This document shows, piece by piece, positions 54,287-62,362 of a DNA stretch of 64,000 nucleotides; the stretch's first letter is position 1, and each line of letters begins with the position of its first letter. The notes beneath the pieces are model-generated. The model saw nothing but the letters and a program-made list of their open reading frames with translations, had not been told where the DNA came from and did no database searches. The stretch is from NCBI RefSeq assembly GCF_016950255.1, contig NZ_JACGFN010000001.1, forward strand, positions 2,232,001-2,296,000, in the 5' to 3' direction. The translations under genes and the position numbers were made by a program. The stretch comes from Pectobacterium brasiliense (lineage in GTDB: Bacteria > Pseudomonadota > Gammaproteobacteria > Enterobacterales > Enterobacteriaceae).

Positions 54287-55726
54287 TCAGTAGAGATAGC
54301 CGATAGATGCAGAGCGCGGCATGGACGAATCCAGCATTTTCACGCCTTGTCCCGGCGTCTGAAGATCGCCCGCATTAACCGGTTCAACGACATAGGCGGT
54401 CGCGATAATCACCAATTCCGTTTCTTCCTGACTGGTGGCTTCGCTTTCAAACAGACGGCCAAACATCGGAACGCTGCTTAATCCCGGCACGCCGTTGATC
54501 GTCTGGCTACCGGCGCTACGCAGCATGCCTGCTAAGGCAAAACTCTGACCGCTGGCTAGCTCTACCGTGGTATCCGCACGGCGCACGGTTAAGGCCGGAA
54601 TACGCGATCCGCCTTCCAGCTGTACGGAACCGACGTCGGTTAGCTCACTGACTTCCGGTGCAATGTGCAGGCTGATGCGATTGGCTGACAGCAGCGTTGG
54701 CGTCATGCGCAGAATCACACCGTAGGATTTGTAATCGATGCTGACGCTGTTGTTGGTGATCAGGACGATTGGCACTTCACCCCCTGCGGCAAACGCCGCG
54801 GTTTCCCCTGACATCGCCGTCAGGTTGGGTTCAGCCAACACGGTCGCCATGCCCTGCTGGTTCATCGCGGTTAACAATCCGCTCAGTCTGGAACGGCCGA
54901 AATTCAGGAAGCCCGCATCCGTTGGGTTCGCAAATCTCCCGGTCGTGGCGTTGAACAGATTAAGACGCGATCCGCTGCCTGCGGTCATGTTGCCGCTGCC
55001 GGTACTCAGTGATGCCGCCCAGTTGAAGCCCAGTTCGCTGGTTAACTTGCGGGACACTTCCACCACACGCACCTGAATATTGATTTGCGAAGGCGTTTTG
55101 ATTTTGAGCTGGTTGACTACGTTACCGGACGTTTCGCTGGAACCCGGCAGTCTTTCGCCACCGCCTCCACCGCCGCCCTGCCCACCGCCTACAGATGACT
55201 TGATGTAAGTCTGTATGCTGTCGATGACGCGTTTGGCATCCTGCGGGGTATCAACGCTACCGCGCACAATCACACCGCTGGGAATCGAGGGTTCCAGTTG
55301 GATATCCGCACCGGGGAATTCACGCTTCATGCGTTCACCCAGCGCTTTCAAATCATGCTCGGATACCAGACGAATGGCGTTGATGACATTGCCATTTTCA
55401 TCCATCGCGTAGAGCGTAGTGGTGCCGACGCTTTTGGCGTAGACAAACAGGTTACCCGGTGAAGGCAGTTCGAAACTGGCAATATTCGGATCGGCCACCA
55501 GCACGCTGTCCGGCAGCTCGTTGAGTTGCAATAACCGTCCCTGGTGCACGGTCAGGTGCACCTCGTCGGTTACCGGCGCTACCGATACCCCAGCCGCCAG
55601 CGTGGTTGCGGGCAACATCATCGTCGTCAGCGTGACAGGCAATACCGCATTAAACAGGCCAGCGGCCAGCAATCGTTTGCACGTACCCCGAAAGTCCGAT
55701 TTCAAAAACAGCGAAAACATCGTCAT
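54287..55726 (-). CDS. rcpA: RcpA/CpaC outer-membrane secretin
   Basis: The 479-residue secretin has a signal peptide (about 1-45), a pilus/secretin N-terminal domain (about 55-130: LQLNELPDSVLVADPNIASF), a BON-like domain (about 140-175), a Gly-rich hinge (SSVGGGQGGGGGGGERLPG, 183-200) and the secretin domain (about 225-455, with VLAEPNLTAMSGETAAFAAGGE). It forms the outer-membrane channel of the Flp pilus. Length is normal. It may start at Met1 or Met3. Confidence 0.94.
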   Translation of the reverse strand: MTMFSLFLKSDFRGTCKRLLAAGLFNAVLPVTLTTMMLPATTLAAGVSVAPVTDEVHLTVHQGRLLQLNELPDSVLVADPNIASFELPSPGNLFVYAKSVGTTTLYAMDENGNVINAIRLVSEHDLKALGERMKREFPGADIQLEPSIPSGVIVRGSVDTPQDAKRVIDSIQTYIKSSVGGGQGGGGGGGERLPGSSETSGNVVNQLKIKTPSQINIQVRVVEVSRKLTSELGFNWAASLSTGSGNMTAGSGSRLNLFNATTGRFANPTDAGFLNFGRSRLSGLLTAMNQQGMATVLAEPNLTAMSGETAAFAAGGEVPIVLITNNSVSIDYKSYGVILRMTPTLLSANRISLHIAPEVSELTDVGSVQLEGGSRIPALTVRRADTTVELASGQSFALAGMLRSAGSQTINGVPGLSSVPMFGRLFESEATSQEETELVIIATAYVVEPVNAGDLQTPGQGVKMLDSSMPRSASIGYLY

Positions 55727-55806
55727 TTACTTAATTTCCGTAATGGGCTTCATTGTTCCATGAGCAGCTCGCGGCACCCCGCAGGCTGTCAGATTGCGTA
55801 TTCGTC

Positions 55807-56751
55807 CTAGCGGGAGGGGAACGTCACCACGTCTTTTTGCGCCGCGCGATAGATTTTCACTTTGCGTTCACCGGATCCTGCTGAGAATGCCCCGTAGATA
55901 TCGGTTGCCAGAGGCACTGTGGTCACATGAGGTCGCCCTGTTGTAGGATCGACTACATCATCCAGATCGGCACTGCGCAGCGCCAAATGCAGAATTCCTA
56001 GCTCTTTGGCTACAGCCAGCGCTTCAGCCTGCTGCGGCGTCACTTCTAGCGTAACAGTTTGATAGGTTGCAGGACGAGAACGCACGGCAGACTCACGGCT
56101 TTTGGCGGTTGCATCAAGCACAGTACCGTCTTCCGCAGCATCAAAGCGTGGGTATATCGGCGTACCGGTTTTATCGTTCAGCGCCAATACGCGTAAATCG
56201 CGAACGATTGTTTGTGACGCCAACAGTGGCATCACGACAGGTTGGTTGCGACTTGCGGGTAACTCTGACTGATCGTCTCGTCTCATGCTGAGGATCACAT
56301 CAACACGATCGCCTGCTGAGACTAGCCCTGCATTGCTCGCAATCGCGCTAGTGGGAACGGAGATAGCCCGCATCCCTTTATGCAGCACGGCGGCAACAAA
56401 ACCCGGCTCATTGGGTTTCACAACAACATTACTGCTAAGCCACGAACCTTGTGTCACCGTTTCACGCAGCGTTGCGCCAAGTAGCAGAGACTGATTGTCC
56501 TGGCCGCGAACAAAGTTAAACGAACGGGAAACGGGTTCATCCGTGGTCTGCCAGCGTAGTGAGCTAGGATCAATGAAATCACCGGGATGCAGATCTTTTG
56601 CAGCCACCAAAACAGCGGCTTTTTCCGGCGCTTTCACCACGACGGGAGGCGGCGCTGGGGGTTCAGAAGAGAGATGGCTACGCACCATCAGCGCAACAAT
56701 GCCTGCCAGCACGAGCGCGCCTGACAGTACGTATGTAGAGTTCACTTTCAT
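55807..56751 (-). CDS. rcpC: RcpC/CpaB pilus assembly protein
   Basis: The 314-residue protein has an N-terminal helix (about 8-24), a SAF domain (about 45-115: VLVAAKDLHPGDFID) and a C-terminal RcpC domain (about 130-270, AGLVSAGDRVDVILSM). It is periplasmic and probably tied to the peptidoglycan and secretin. It lies between tadV and rcpA. Confidence 0.92.
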   Translation of the reverse strand: MKVNSTYVLSGALVLAGIVALMVRSHLSSEPPAPPPVVVKAPEKAAVLVAAKDLHPGDFIDPSSLRWQTTDEPVSRSFNFVRGQDNQSLLLGATLRETVTQGSWLSSNVVVKPNEPGFVAAVLHKGMRAISVPTSAIASNAGLVSAGDRVDVILSMRRDDQSELPASRNQPVVMPLLASQTIVRDLRVLALNDKTGTPIYPRFDAAEDGTVLDATAKSRESAVRSRPATYQTVTLEVTPQQAEALAVAKELGILHLALRSADLDDVVDPTTGRPHVTTVPLATDIYGAFSAGSGERKVKIYRAAQKDVVTFPSR

Positions 56752-56797
56752 TTCAACTTGCCTACCCTAGCGTGTGTGTCTTAAAGCTGCGACAGAA

Positions 56798-57349
56798 TTA
56801 AAACAAGGGAAAAATCAGGACATACATCGCGCCGAACGCAATGGCGACGCCGTAAGGTATGCCTTGAGAAAGATCGGCGGGCAACGCGGGTGGCATAGGC
56901 AACCGACTCTTGAATATCCGGTTGGCGGTTTGAATGCCCATCGCCACCGCTGTGGGTACGGTATTCAGCAGCGGCAAGCTAAGCGCCAGAACACCGCCAG
57001 CCAGCGCCGTCACCATGACGAAAACGATCTGGTGCCCTTGCCCAACCCACAGGCACAGCACACTCATCAGCTTGACATCCCCGGCGCCTAATCTGCCGGT
57101 AAGGAAAAGCAAAAATCCCACAACCAGTACTGCCGCCGCGCCTGGCAGCGCCCAAAGCGCTTTCTGTAATGCCAACATATCTAACGCACCGGATTGCAGG
57201 ACATGTGAAGCGCTGAAAAACAGCCAGCCCAGCAATAAAATCAGTACCGCCTGATTCGTAATTTTGCGTACTAACAGGTCGGTACTGATACACCACAGCA
57301 GGCACCCCATCAGCAGTACCGTCTGCGGCCAGTGCGCGTAATCCGCCAT
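56798..57349 (-). CDS. tadV: TadV/CpaA prepilin peptidase
   Basis: The 183-residue, six-helix aspartyl prepilin peptidase has the two catalytic aspartates Asp24 (CISTDLLVRKITN) and Asp91 in the GxGD motif (GAGDVKL). It lacks the N-terminal methylase domain of type IVa peptidases, as normal for TadV. It processes Flp and the TadE/F pseudopilins. It begins 6 bases after the flp stop. Confidence 0.93.
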   Translation of the reverse strand: MADYAHWPQTVLLMGCLLWCISTDLLVRKITNQAVLILLLGWLFFSASHVLQSGALDMLALQKALWALPGAAAVLVVGFLLFLTGRLGAGDVKLMSVLCLWVGQGHQIVFVMVTALAGGVLALSLPLLNTVPTAVAMGIQTANRIFKSRLPMPPALPADLSQGIPYGVAIAFGAMYVLIFPLF

Positions 57350-57355
57350 CTCTAC

Positions 57356-57577
57356 TTATTTCGCAGCGCCGGATGTACCGCCGCTGGTGCCCGTACCGGT
57401 GATTTGATCGGCGATTTGGCTGAATTTCTCATTCAGCGCTTTCACAAAGATACCGTCACCGCCGAAAATAGCGCCAATAGCCGCCGCCATCGCCGCCGCA
57501 AGAATGCCGTATTCGATTGCCGTTACACCGCTCTCGTCACGCAGGAAAGAACGCAGTTTTGCTTTCATATTTTTCAT
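57356..57577 (-). CDS. flp: Flp-type major prepilin
   Basis: The 73-residue prepilin has a basic leader and the Flp motif: cleavage after Gly in DESG|VTAIEYGILAAAMAAAIG (shown as ESGVTAIEYGILAAAMA), with the G-x-T-A-I-E-Y-G core. The C-terminal tail is Gly/Ser/Thr-rich. It forms the fibre of the pilus. I start at ATG 57577; the longer frame to 57697 has a non-coding hydrophobic leader. Confidence 0.93.
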   Translation of the reverse strand: MKNMKAKLRSFLRDESGVTAIEYGILAAAMAAAIGAIFGGDGIFVKALNEKFSQIADQITGTGTSGGTSGAAK

Positions 57578-57889
57578 GGGAAGACTCTCTAATCCGCAGG
57601 CAAAGAAATCATGGCCTACTCGGAAATTCGGGGGTGCCATGATGATAATAAGATTAATAATGAGACTTATTATCAAGAGCCGCAAGCAGTAGAACATTAA
57701 TATTCGTTAATCTTTCCATACAAAAAATTATCAATACAAATCAATAATTAACACAGTTTTCATTGCAGGGAAAATTAATAAATATTCATGTTTTTTGCAG
57801 GGATATTCATAAACGATCAAGAGAAAACCGTCGTGGTAAGCAGAGAAAACCCACTCACCGCGCGTCATATTTCATCGAGAAAAAAAGGA
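57578..57889 (-). promoter_or_regulatory. flp upstream region with direct repeats
   Basis: This 312-bp AT-rich stretch separates the sensor kinase stop from flp. It contains the direct repeat ttgcaggga at 57763-57771 and 57795-57803 (32 bp apart, about three helical turns), each followed on the plus strand by atattcat (about 57782-57789 and 57803-57810). Such paired repeats are what an OmpR-type regulator binds. No hairpin clearly ends the kinase gene. Confidence 0.55.
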
Positions 57890-59389
57890 TTAGCAGCGAT
57901 TAAGGCACAGATAAACGTTCAGGCCCGGCTCTGAGGAATCCAGATAGAGTTTGCCTCCGTGCAGGTCGGTAATCGCCTGAACCAGAGATAGTCCCAGCCC
58001 GTAGCCAGACTGAAACCAGGTATCCAGCCGCTGAAAGCGTTGCAGCGCTTTGGCATGCAGCGCCGGCGGAATGCCCGGACCGCGGTCAGCAACGCTCAGG
58101 GCGATCCAGCCACGGTACAGCGTCACGCTCAACGTGATGTATTTTCCCTGCGCCGCGTATTTCAGCGCGTTCTCTACCAGATTGGCCAGCGCCTGAAACA
58201 GCAGTGCTCGGTCACCAAAGAGCTGAATTCCGGCTTTGATTTCAATCTTCAGGCGACAGCCGCGCTCTTCTGCCAGCGGCTGATAATATTCGGCAATTTC
58301 TTCCAGCAGTTGGCGCGCTTCAATGTTCTCAAACTGGTGCACACAGCGCCCACTTTCGATTTCACCGATGCGCATCACGGTTCGGAATAGCCCGAGGATT
58401 TTATGCACCTCGTCCACCGCCAGATTCAACTCATCACGAATGTCGTTATCCAGCCCTGCCCGCTCCGTCAGATTGAACAGGCGATTTTGCAGATGCGTCA
58501 GCGGCGTACGCAGTTCGTGTGCGACATGGCTCGAGGTATTGCGCACCTGCTCCATTAGGCGATCTATCCGTTCCAGATTCTGGTTAATATCGGCGCTCAG
58601 GCTGTCAAAATCATCGTCGTAAGGCGACAGCGGCATACGCACCTGTTGCTCACCGCTGCTGTAGCGATGTAGCGCCGCACGGATTTTCTCCACGCTGCGC
58701 AAGCTGCGTAAGCTGAAATGACGGCTGACAAACAGGCAGAAAAGCAGCACGACAAACAGTCCCGCCCCCGCCACGAGCGGGATAGTTCTCACCCGCTCTA
58801 ACATCGGCCGAATATTGTAAGCGGTAAACAGCACGCCCCCGTCATCCAGCATCACGGACAAACCGATCAGATCCGGGTCGTCAGGGCTGGAGATTTCGGC
58901 TTTAAGACAGCTGACATCCATCTGGCAATCGGTATGCTGCCGCATTTCCAGAGGGTGTGAGTGTGCAGAATGGGGAGGGAATGGATGCGCCCTTAATGGA
59001 TGATTGTGATACAGAATATCACCGTGTTTATCCATCACCAGAAACAGCGGTAATTCATCCCCTTTCGCGCGATTATCCTGCCGTAATTGCGTAATCAGGC
59101 TATCGGCATTCGTTAAACGCGACTGCATCGAATAGTCGTAAATATTACCCAGAATAACTTCGCGGACATGCGTTCTAATCAGCGTTTCACTTAATGAACT
59201 GAAGCCGACAATACACATCAGCATCATCAATAAGAACAGAAAAACAATGGTTATTGCCTGGCGAAAATTAGAGGTACATAAAAAGCCGGGATATTGGCTT
59301 GCCCCCAGTAATTGCCAGTGTTTTATTTTTACCCGCCAACGCTGCCCAAGCTTCTTTATTTTTATTTTATTCAGCGTGGCTACCAACAT
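57890..59389 (-). CDS. sensor histidine kinase with His-rich periplasmic domain
   Basis: The 499-residue inner-membrane kinase has a first helix (about 46-65), a periplasmic domain (about 66-203), a second helix (about 204-222), HAMP (about 222-275), an HisKA domain with phosphoacceptor His291 (SSHVAHELRTPL), and the HATPase motifs NLVENALKYA (N), DRGPGIP (G1) and GYGLGLSL (G2). The periplasmic domain holds a histidine cluster between residues 122 and 152 (HGDILYHNHPLRAHPF, HSAHSHP, HTDC), with two cysteines. A 23-base overlap with the response regulator and a visible AAGGA site support this start. It probably controls the adjacent Tad/adhesin locus. Confidence 0.92.
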   Translation of the reverse strand: MLVATLNKIKIKKLGQRWRVKIKHWQLLGASQYPGFLCTSNFRQAITIVFLFLLMMLMCIVGFSSLSETLIRTHVREVILGNIYDYSMQSRLTNADSLITQLRQDNRAKGDELPLFLVMDKHGDILYHNHPLRAHPFPPHSAHSHPLEMRQHTDCQMDVSCLKAEISSPDDPDLIGLSVMLDDGGVLFTAYNIRPMLERVRTIPLVAGAGLFVVLLFCLFVSRHFSLRSLRSVEKIRAALHRYSSGEQQVRMPLSPYDDDFDSLSADINQNLERIDRLMEQVRNTSSHVAHELRTPLTHLQNRLFNLTERAGLDNDIRDELNLAVDEVHKILGLFRTVMRIGEIESGRCVHQFENIEARQLLEEIAEYYQPLAEERGCRLKIEIKAGIQLFGDRALLFQALANLVENALKYAAQGKYITLSVTLYRGWIALSVADRGPGIPPALHAKALQRFQRLDTWFQSGYGLGLSLVQAITDLHGGKLYLDSSEPGLNVYLCLNRC

Positions 59390-60077
59390 CGGTTTTGTCC
59401 TTATCTACCGCGCCTAATGCGTAGCCCATCGCTCTTAGCGTTTTAATTAATGGACGCGGGAAGCCTTTATCAATTTTTGCCCGCAGTTTTGACATATGAA
59501 CGTCGATCAGATTGGTCTGCGGATCAAAATTGTAGCCCCACACGCGCTCTAACAGCATCGTACGCGTAATCGCCTGACCTGGGTTTTCCATTAATATAAT
59601 CAGTAACTTGATCTCTTTATCGGTCAAGTCGATACGCTTACCACCGCGCCATGCAACGCGCTGCATACGATCCAGTTGCAGGTCTTCAAAGGTCAGCATA
59701 GAAGGATTATCGACATGGCGTTTACCGCGCCGCGCCATAATATCCAGACGTAATCTAAGCTCATTAAAATTAAAAGGCTTGCCGAGATAATCCTCCGCAC
59801 CAAGCTCTAAACCCATCACCCGATCGACATCACGATCCAGCGCCGAGAGCAGCATAATAGGCGGATGACGTGAGCCTTGTAATTCACGTAATACCGTAAA
59901 TCCATCCATGATGGGTAACATTCTGTCTAACAGAACGACATCATAAACTTCATCCTTGATCGCTTTTAATGCGTGTGCGCCATCGTGCACCATTCGGCAA
60001 GAATGGCCGTGGGAATGTAATTTAGACCCCAGCCAATGGCACAGCACAGAATCATCATCAACCACTAATACACGCAT
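59367..60077 (-). CDS. OmpR-family response regulator
   Basis: The 236-residue regulator has a receiver domain with phosphorylation site Asp51 (VVLLDRMLP), acidic pocket D7-D9 and the conserved Lys near 105 (YLGKPF), then an OmpR/PhoB winged helix-turn-helix (about 130-228: LTDKEIKLLIILMENPGQ). It is followed directly by the sensor kinase. The pair lies upstream of flp on the same strand, so it is the natural regulator of the pilus and adhesin genes. Confidence 0.94.
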   Translation of the reverse strand: MRVLVVDDDSVLCHWLGSKLHSHGHSCRMVHDGAHALKAIKDEVYDVVLLDRMLPIMDGFTVLRELQGSRHPPIMLLSALDRDVDRVMGLELGAEDYLGKPFNFNELRLRLDIMARRGKRHVDNPSMLTFEDLQLDRMQRVAWRGGKRIDLTDKEIKLLIILMENPGQAITRTMLLERVWGYNFDPQTNLIDVHMSKLRAKIDKGFPRPLIKTLRAMGYALGAVDKDKTDVGSHAE

Positions 60078-60165
60078 AATGTTCCCCTATAAACGTGGCT
60101 TATTACCTAATTAATTCAGGGTTAATGTCCGTTTATTTTATCTGGTCCTTCAAACAGCCATTCAC

Positions 60166-60200
60166 CCCACACGATGTTGATACCGTGCGGGTCGTTTTTT
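60166..60200 (+). other. hairpin with T-run on the plus strand
   Basis: The arms cccacacg (60166-60173) and cgtgcggg (60184-60191), with one mismatch, are followed by tcgtttttt. This has terminator form on the plus strand, but no plus-strand gene precedes it. On the minus strand it lies in the leader of the response regulator. It could mark the end of a short RNA or be a leader structure. Confidence 0.45.
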
Positions 60201-60267
60201 GCTTCTGGTTTTTTTACTTTTCTGTTTTTTTATTGCTCTACTTTTCACTTATGAGAAAAGTCCTACG

Positions 60268-60286
60268 GATAATAACAATCATTATC
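60268..60286. promoter_or_regulatory. Fur box upstream of the two-component system
   Basis: The sequence GATAATAACAATCATTATC matches the 19-bp Fur consensus at 17 positions. It lies 190 bp before the response-regulator start and is well away from the yjcE gene (whose end is at 60436). It suggests iron control of the two-component system, or of an unseen RNA. Confidence 0.75.
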
Positions 60287-60340
60287 ATTTAGTGACAAGC
60301 AGTTTACAATCGCCTGACGTCGTTCTTAGACTGGACGCAT

Positions 60341-60374
60341 AAAAAACATCCCCATCGCTTACGCCATGGGGATG
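60341..60374 (-). terminator. rho-independent terminator of yjcE
   Basis: The perfect 9-bp stem catccccat / atggggatg is followed on the minus strand by a T-run (gttttttatgc). It is 62 bases past the yjcE stop. Confidence 0.9.
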
Positions 60375-60435
60375 CAGAGGAAGAAAGGAGAAAAGAAAGA
60401 AATCAACGCGGTAACGGGGATCGTCTCACCGCGTC

Positions 60436-62082
60436 TTACTCATTTTCGATCAGAAGCGCTTCCATCAGGTCGAGATCGCGCAGCATTTTTTGCAACGTCT
60501 CATTGCTGATTTGCTGCGTGGCACGCAGGTGATACAGTTCCGCACGTTCGGAATTCAGCGCGGTCAGACGAAAACGCCGCTCCAGATTCTCAATCAGCAG
60601 GCCATTTTCAGGATCGTCTTTATCAATAAGCCGTCGGCGCAGATTGCCAATGACGCGTGAGCTGACTTCTTTCAGCACCTGCTCATCAATGTTTTCCTCT
60701 CGATCGGCGGCCAGACGCTCCTCCATTTTGTGCATACTTTTGATCGCCACTTCTGCCACCGCCATACGCGCCATGCGGATTTCTTTGGCATGCGCGGCCT
60801 TGTCCGCGACCACCACTCCACGCAGCAGAAACGGCAACGCCAGCACGCCACACAGCAGAGAAAACAAAATAACGCCCGTAGCGATAAACACCAACTGATA
60901 ACGTGAGGGAAACGCGGTGCCGTCCGTCAGCAGCAGCGGAATGGATAGCACACCCGCCAGCGTAATCGCCCCTCGTACGCCAGCAAAGGATGCGATCCAC
61001 AGCTCGCGCGTGGAAAATTCGGCAAAGATCATCGGGCGCTTTTTCTGGATGTGCGTGCTGTATGTTTTCATCACCCACAGCCAGCAGAAACGCAGCAACA
61101 GCAGCGCACCATAGATGATCACGATATCGGTAAACAGCATCCAGGTTTCAACCGTTGGATCCAGCTCTGCCTGCGTCACCGAGGTTTCCAGGATGTCCGG
61201 CAATTGCAGGCCCAGCATGATGAACACCATGCCGTTGAACACAAATTCCAGCATCGACCACACGCCGTTGGCACGCATTCTCATCGTGAGTGGCGCGCTA
61301 CGAATCACACCCGACTGCCCGATCGTCATCCCCGCCGCTACCGCAGCCAAAATACCCGACACGCCGATGTGTTCAGCAATCAGATACGACGCAAAAGGTA
61401 GCAGCAACAGCAGTACGATCTGCGTTGCGGCATCATCACCACTCCAACGGCTGATAACGCGCAGCGATTTACCGAATATCCAGGTCACACCGACGCCCGC
61501 CAGCAGCCCGCCCAACGCAACCTGCATAAATTCCAGCGTCGCACCGGAAACCGTAAACACCATCGTACCCATCGCAATCGCGACAGCAAATTTCAGTGAC
61601 ACCAGACCGGACGCATCGTTCATCAACGCTTCGCCCTGCAAAATGCCCATCAGTTTTTTCGGAATACGATCTTCACCGACGATGCCAGACAGCGCGACGG
61701 CATCCGTCGGCGACAGCACAGCAGCCAGCGCGAAGGCCGCAATCAGCGGCATTCCCGGTACCATCCAGTAGATAAAGTAGCCGATGCCCACCACGGTAAT
61801 CAGGACCAGAACCAGCGCCAGACCAATAATTTCCCGACCATGCCTCAGGAACTCACGCGTCGGCGTTTTCCAGCCGTCGGCAAACAGCAGCGGTGGAATG
61901 AAGAGCACCATAAACAGCTCGGGATTGAAATCAACGTGCAAACCAAACTGGGGCCAGGCAAGGATGGCACCAAGCGCGATTTGCATTAAAGGCAGAGGGA
62001 TTTGAAAAGGTAAAATGCGGGTAACGACCCCAGACAGGGATACAACCAGGGTCAAGATAAGAATCGTAAAAAATATTTCCAT
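60436..62082 (-). CDS. yjcE: Na+/H+ antiporter, YjcE type (CPA1)
   Basis: The 548-residue inner-membrane antiporter has about 12 helices and a cytosolic C-terminal helical tail (about 420-548). Signature NDASGLVSLKFAVA (near 155-168) and the ALSPTDAVALSG motif are the cation-binding region. The sequence follows E. coli YjcE closely in length and ends. AAGGA precedes the ATG. It is followed by the terminator at 60341 and lies beside ghxP as in E. coli. Confidence 0.93.
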   Translation of the reverse strand: MEIFFTILILTLVVSLSGVVTRILPFQIPLPLMQIALGAILAWPQFGLHVDFNPELFMVLFIPPLLFADGWKTPTREFLRHGREIIGLALVLVLITVVGIGYFIYWMVPGMPLIAAFALAAVLSPTDAVALSGIVGEDRIPKKLMGILQGEALMNDASGLVSLKFAVAIAMGTMVFTVSGATLEFMQVALGGLLAGVGVTWIFGKSLRVISRWSGDDAATQIVLLLLLPFASYLIAEHIGVSGILAAVAAGMTIGQSGVIRSAPLTMRMRANGVWSMLEFVFNGMVFIMLGLQLPDILETSVTQAELDPTVETWMLFTDIVIIYGALLLLRFCWLWVMKTYSTHIQKKRPMIFAEFSTRELWIASFAGVRGAITLAGVLSIPLLLTDGTAFPSRYQLVFIATGVILFSLLCGVLALPFLLRGVVVADKAAHAKEIRMARMAVAEVAIKSMHKMEERLAADREENIDEQVLKEVSSRVIGNLRRRLIDKDDPENGLLIENLERRFRLTALNSERAELYHLRATQQISNETLQKMLRDLDLMEALLIENE

Positions 62083-62321
62083 GCTTTCCTTAGACGTACT
62101 CCTAAATCAAAAAATTCTGCCTGTTAGCGAGCAAACTGCTCTTCCATATTTAACGCATTTCGCTCGGTATGAAAATGGATTTCTGGGTGAAGAAGAAAAG
62201 TAATTACTTCTCTGATTATCACACAAGTAACATCAACCCAAAGCCAATAAAAAGGCACATAAAATCGCGTTTAGCGTGGGAAATGATAAGGAAGGGAAAG
62301 AGGAAGGACAGACAAGGAATG

Positions 62322-62353
62322 ACAGACCTTCTGGACGATGCCAGAAGGTCTGT
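62322..62353. terminator. 13-bp stem-loop between ghxP and yjcE
   Basis: Perfect inverted repeat acagaccttctgg / ccagaaggtctgt with a 6-base loop, 10 bases after the ghxP stop. No strong T-run, but its place suggests it ends ghxP transcription. Confidence 0.75.
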
Positions 62354-62362
62354 TGGAAAGGA

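Noticed and set aside
60095..60292. 65-codon hydrophobic plus-strand frame
   Set aside because: GTG start, runs through a hairpin with T-run and the Fur box; an AT-rich artefact.
60268..60374. RyhB-type small RNA next to the Fur box
   Set aside because: The conserved RyhB core is absent, and the hairpin here is the yjcE terminator on the other strand.
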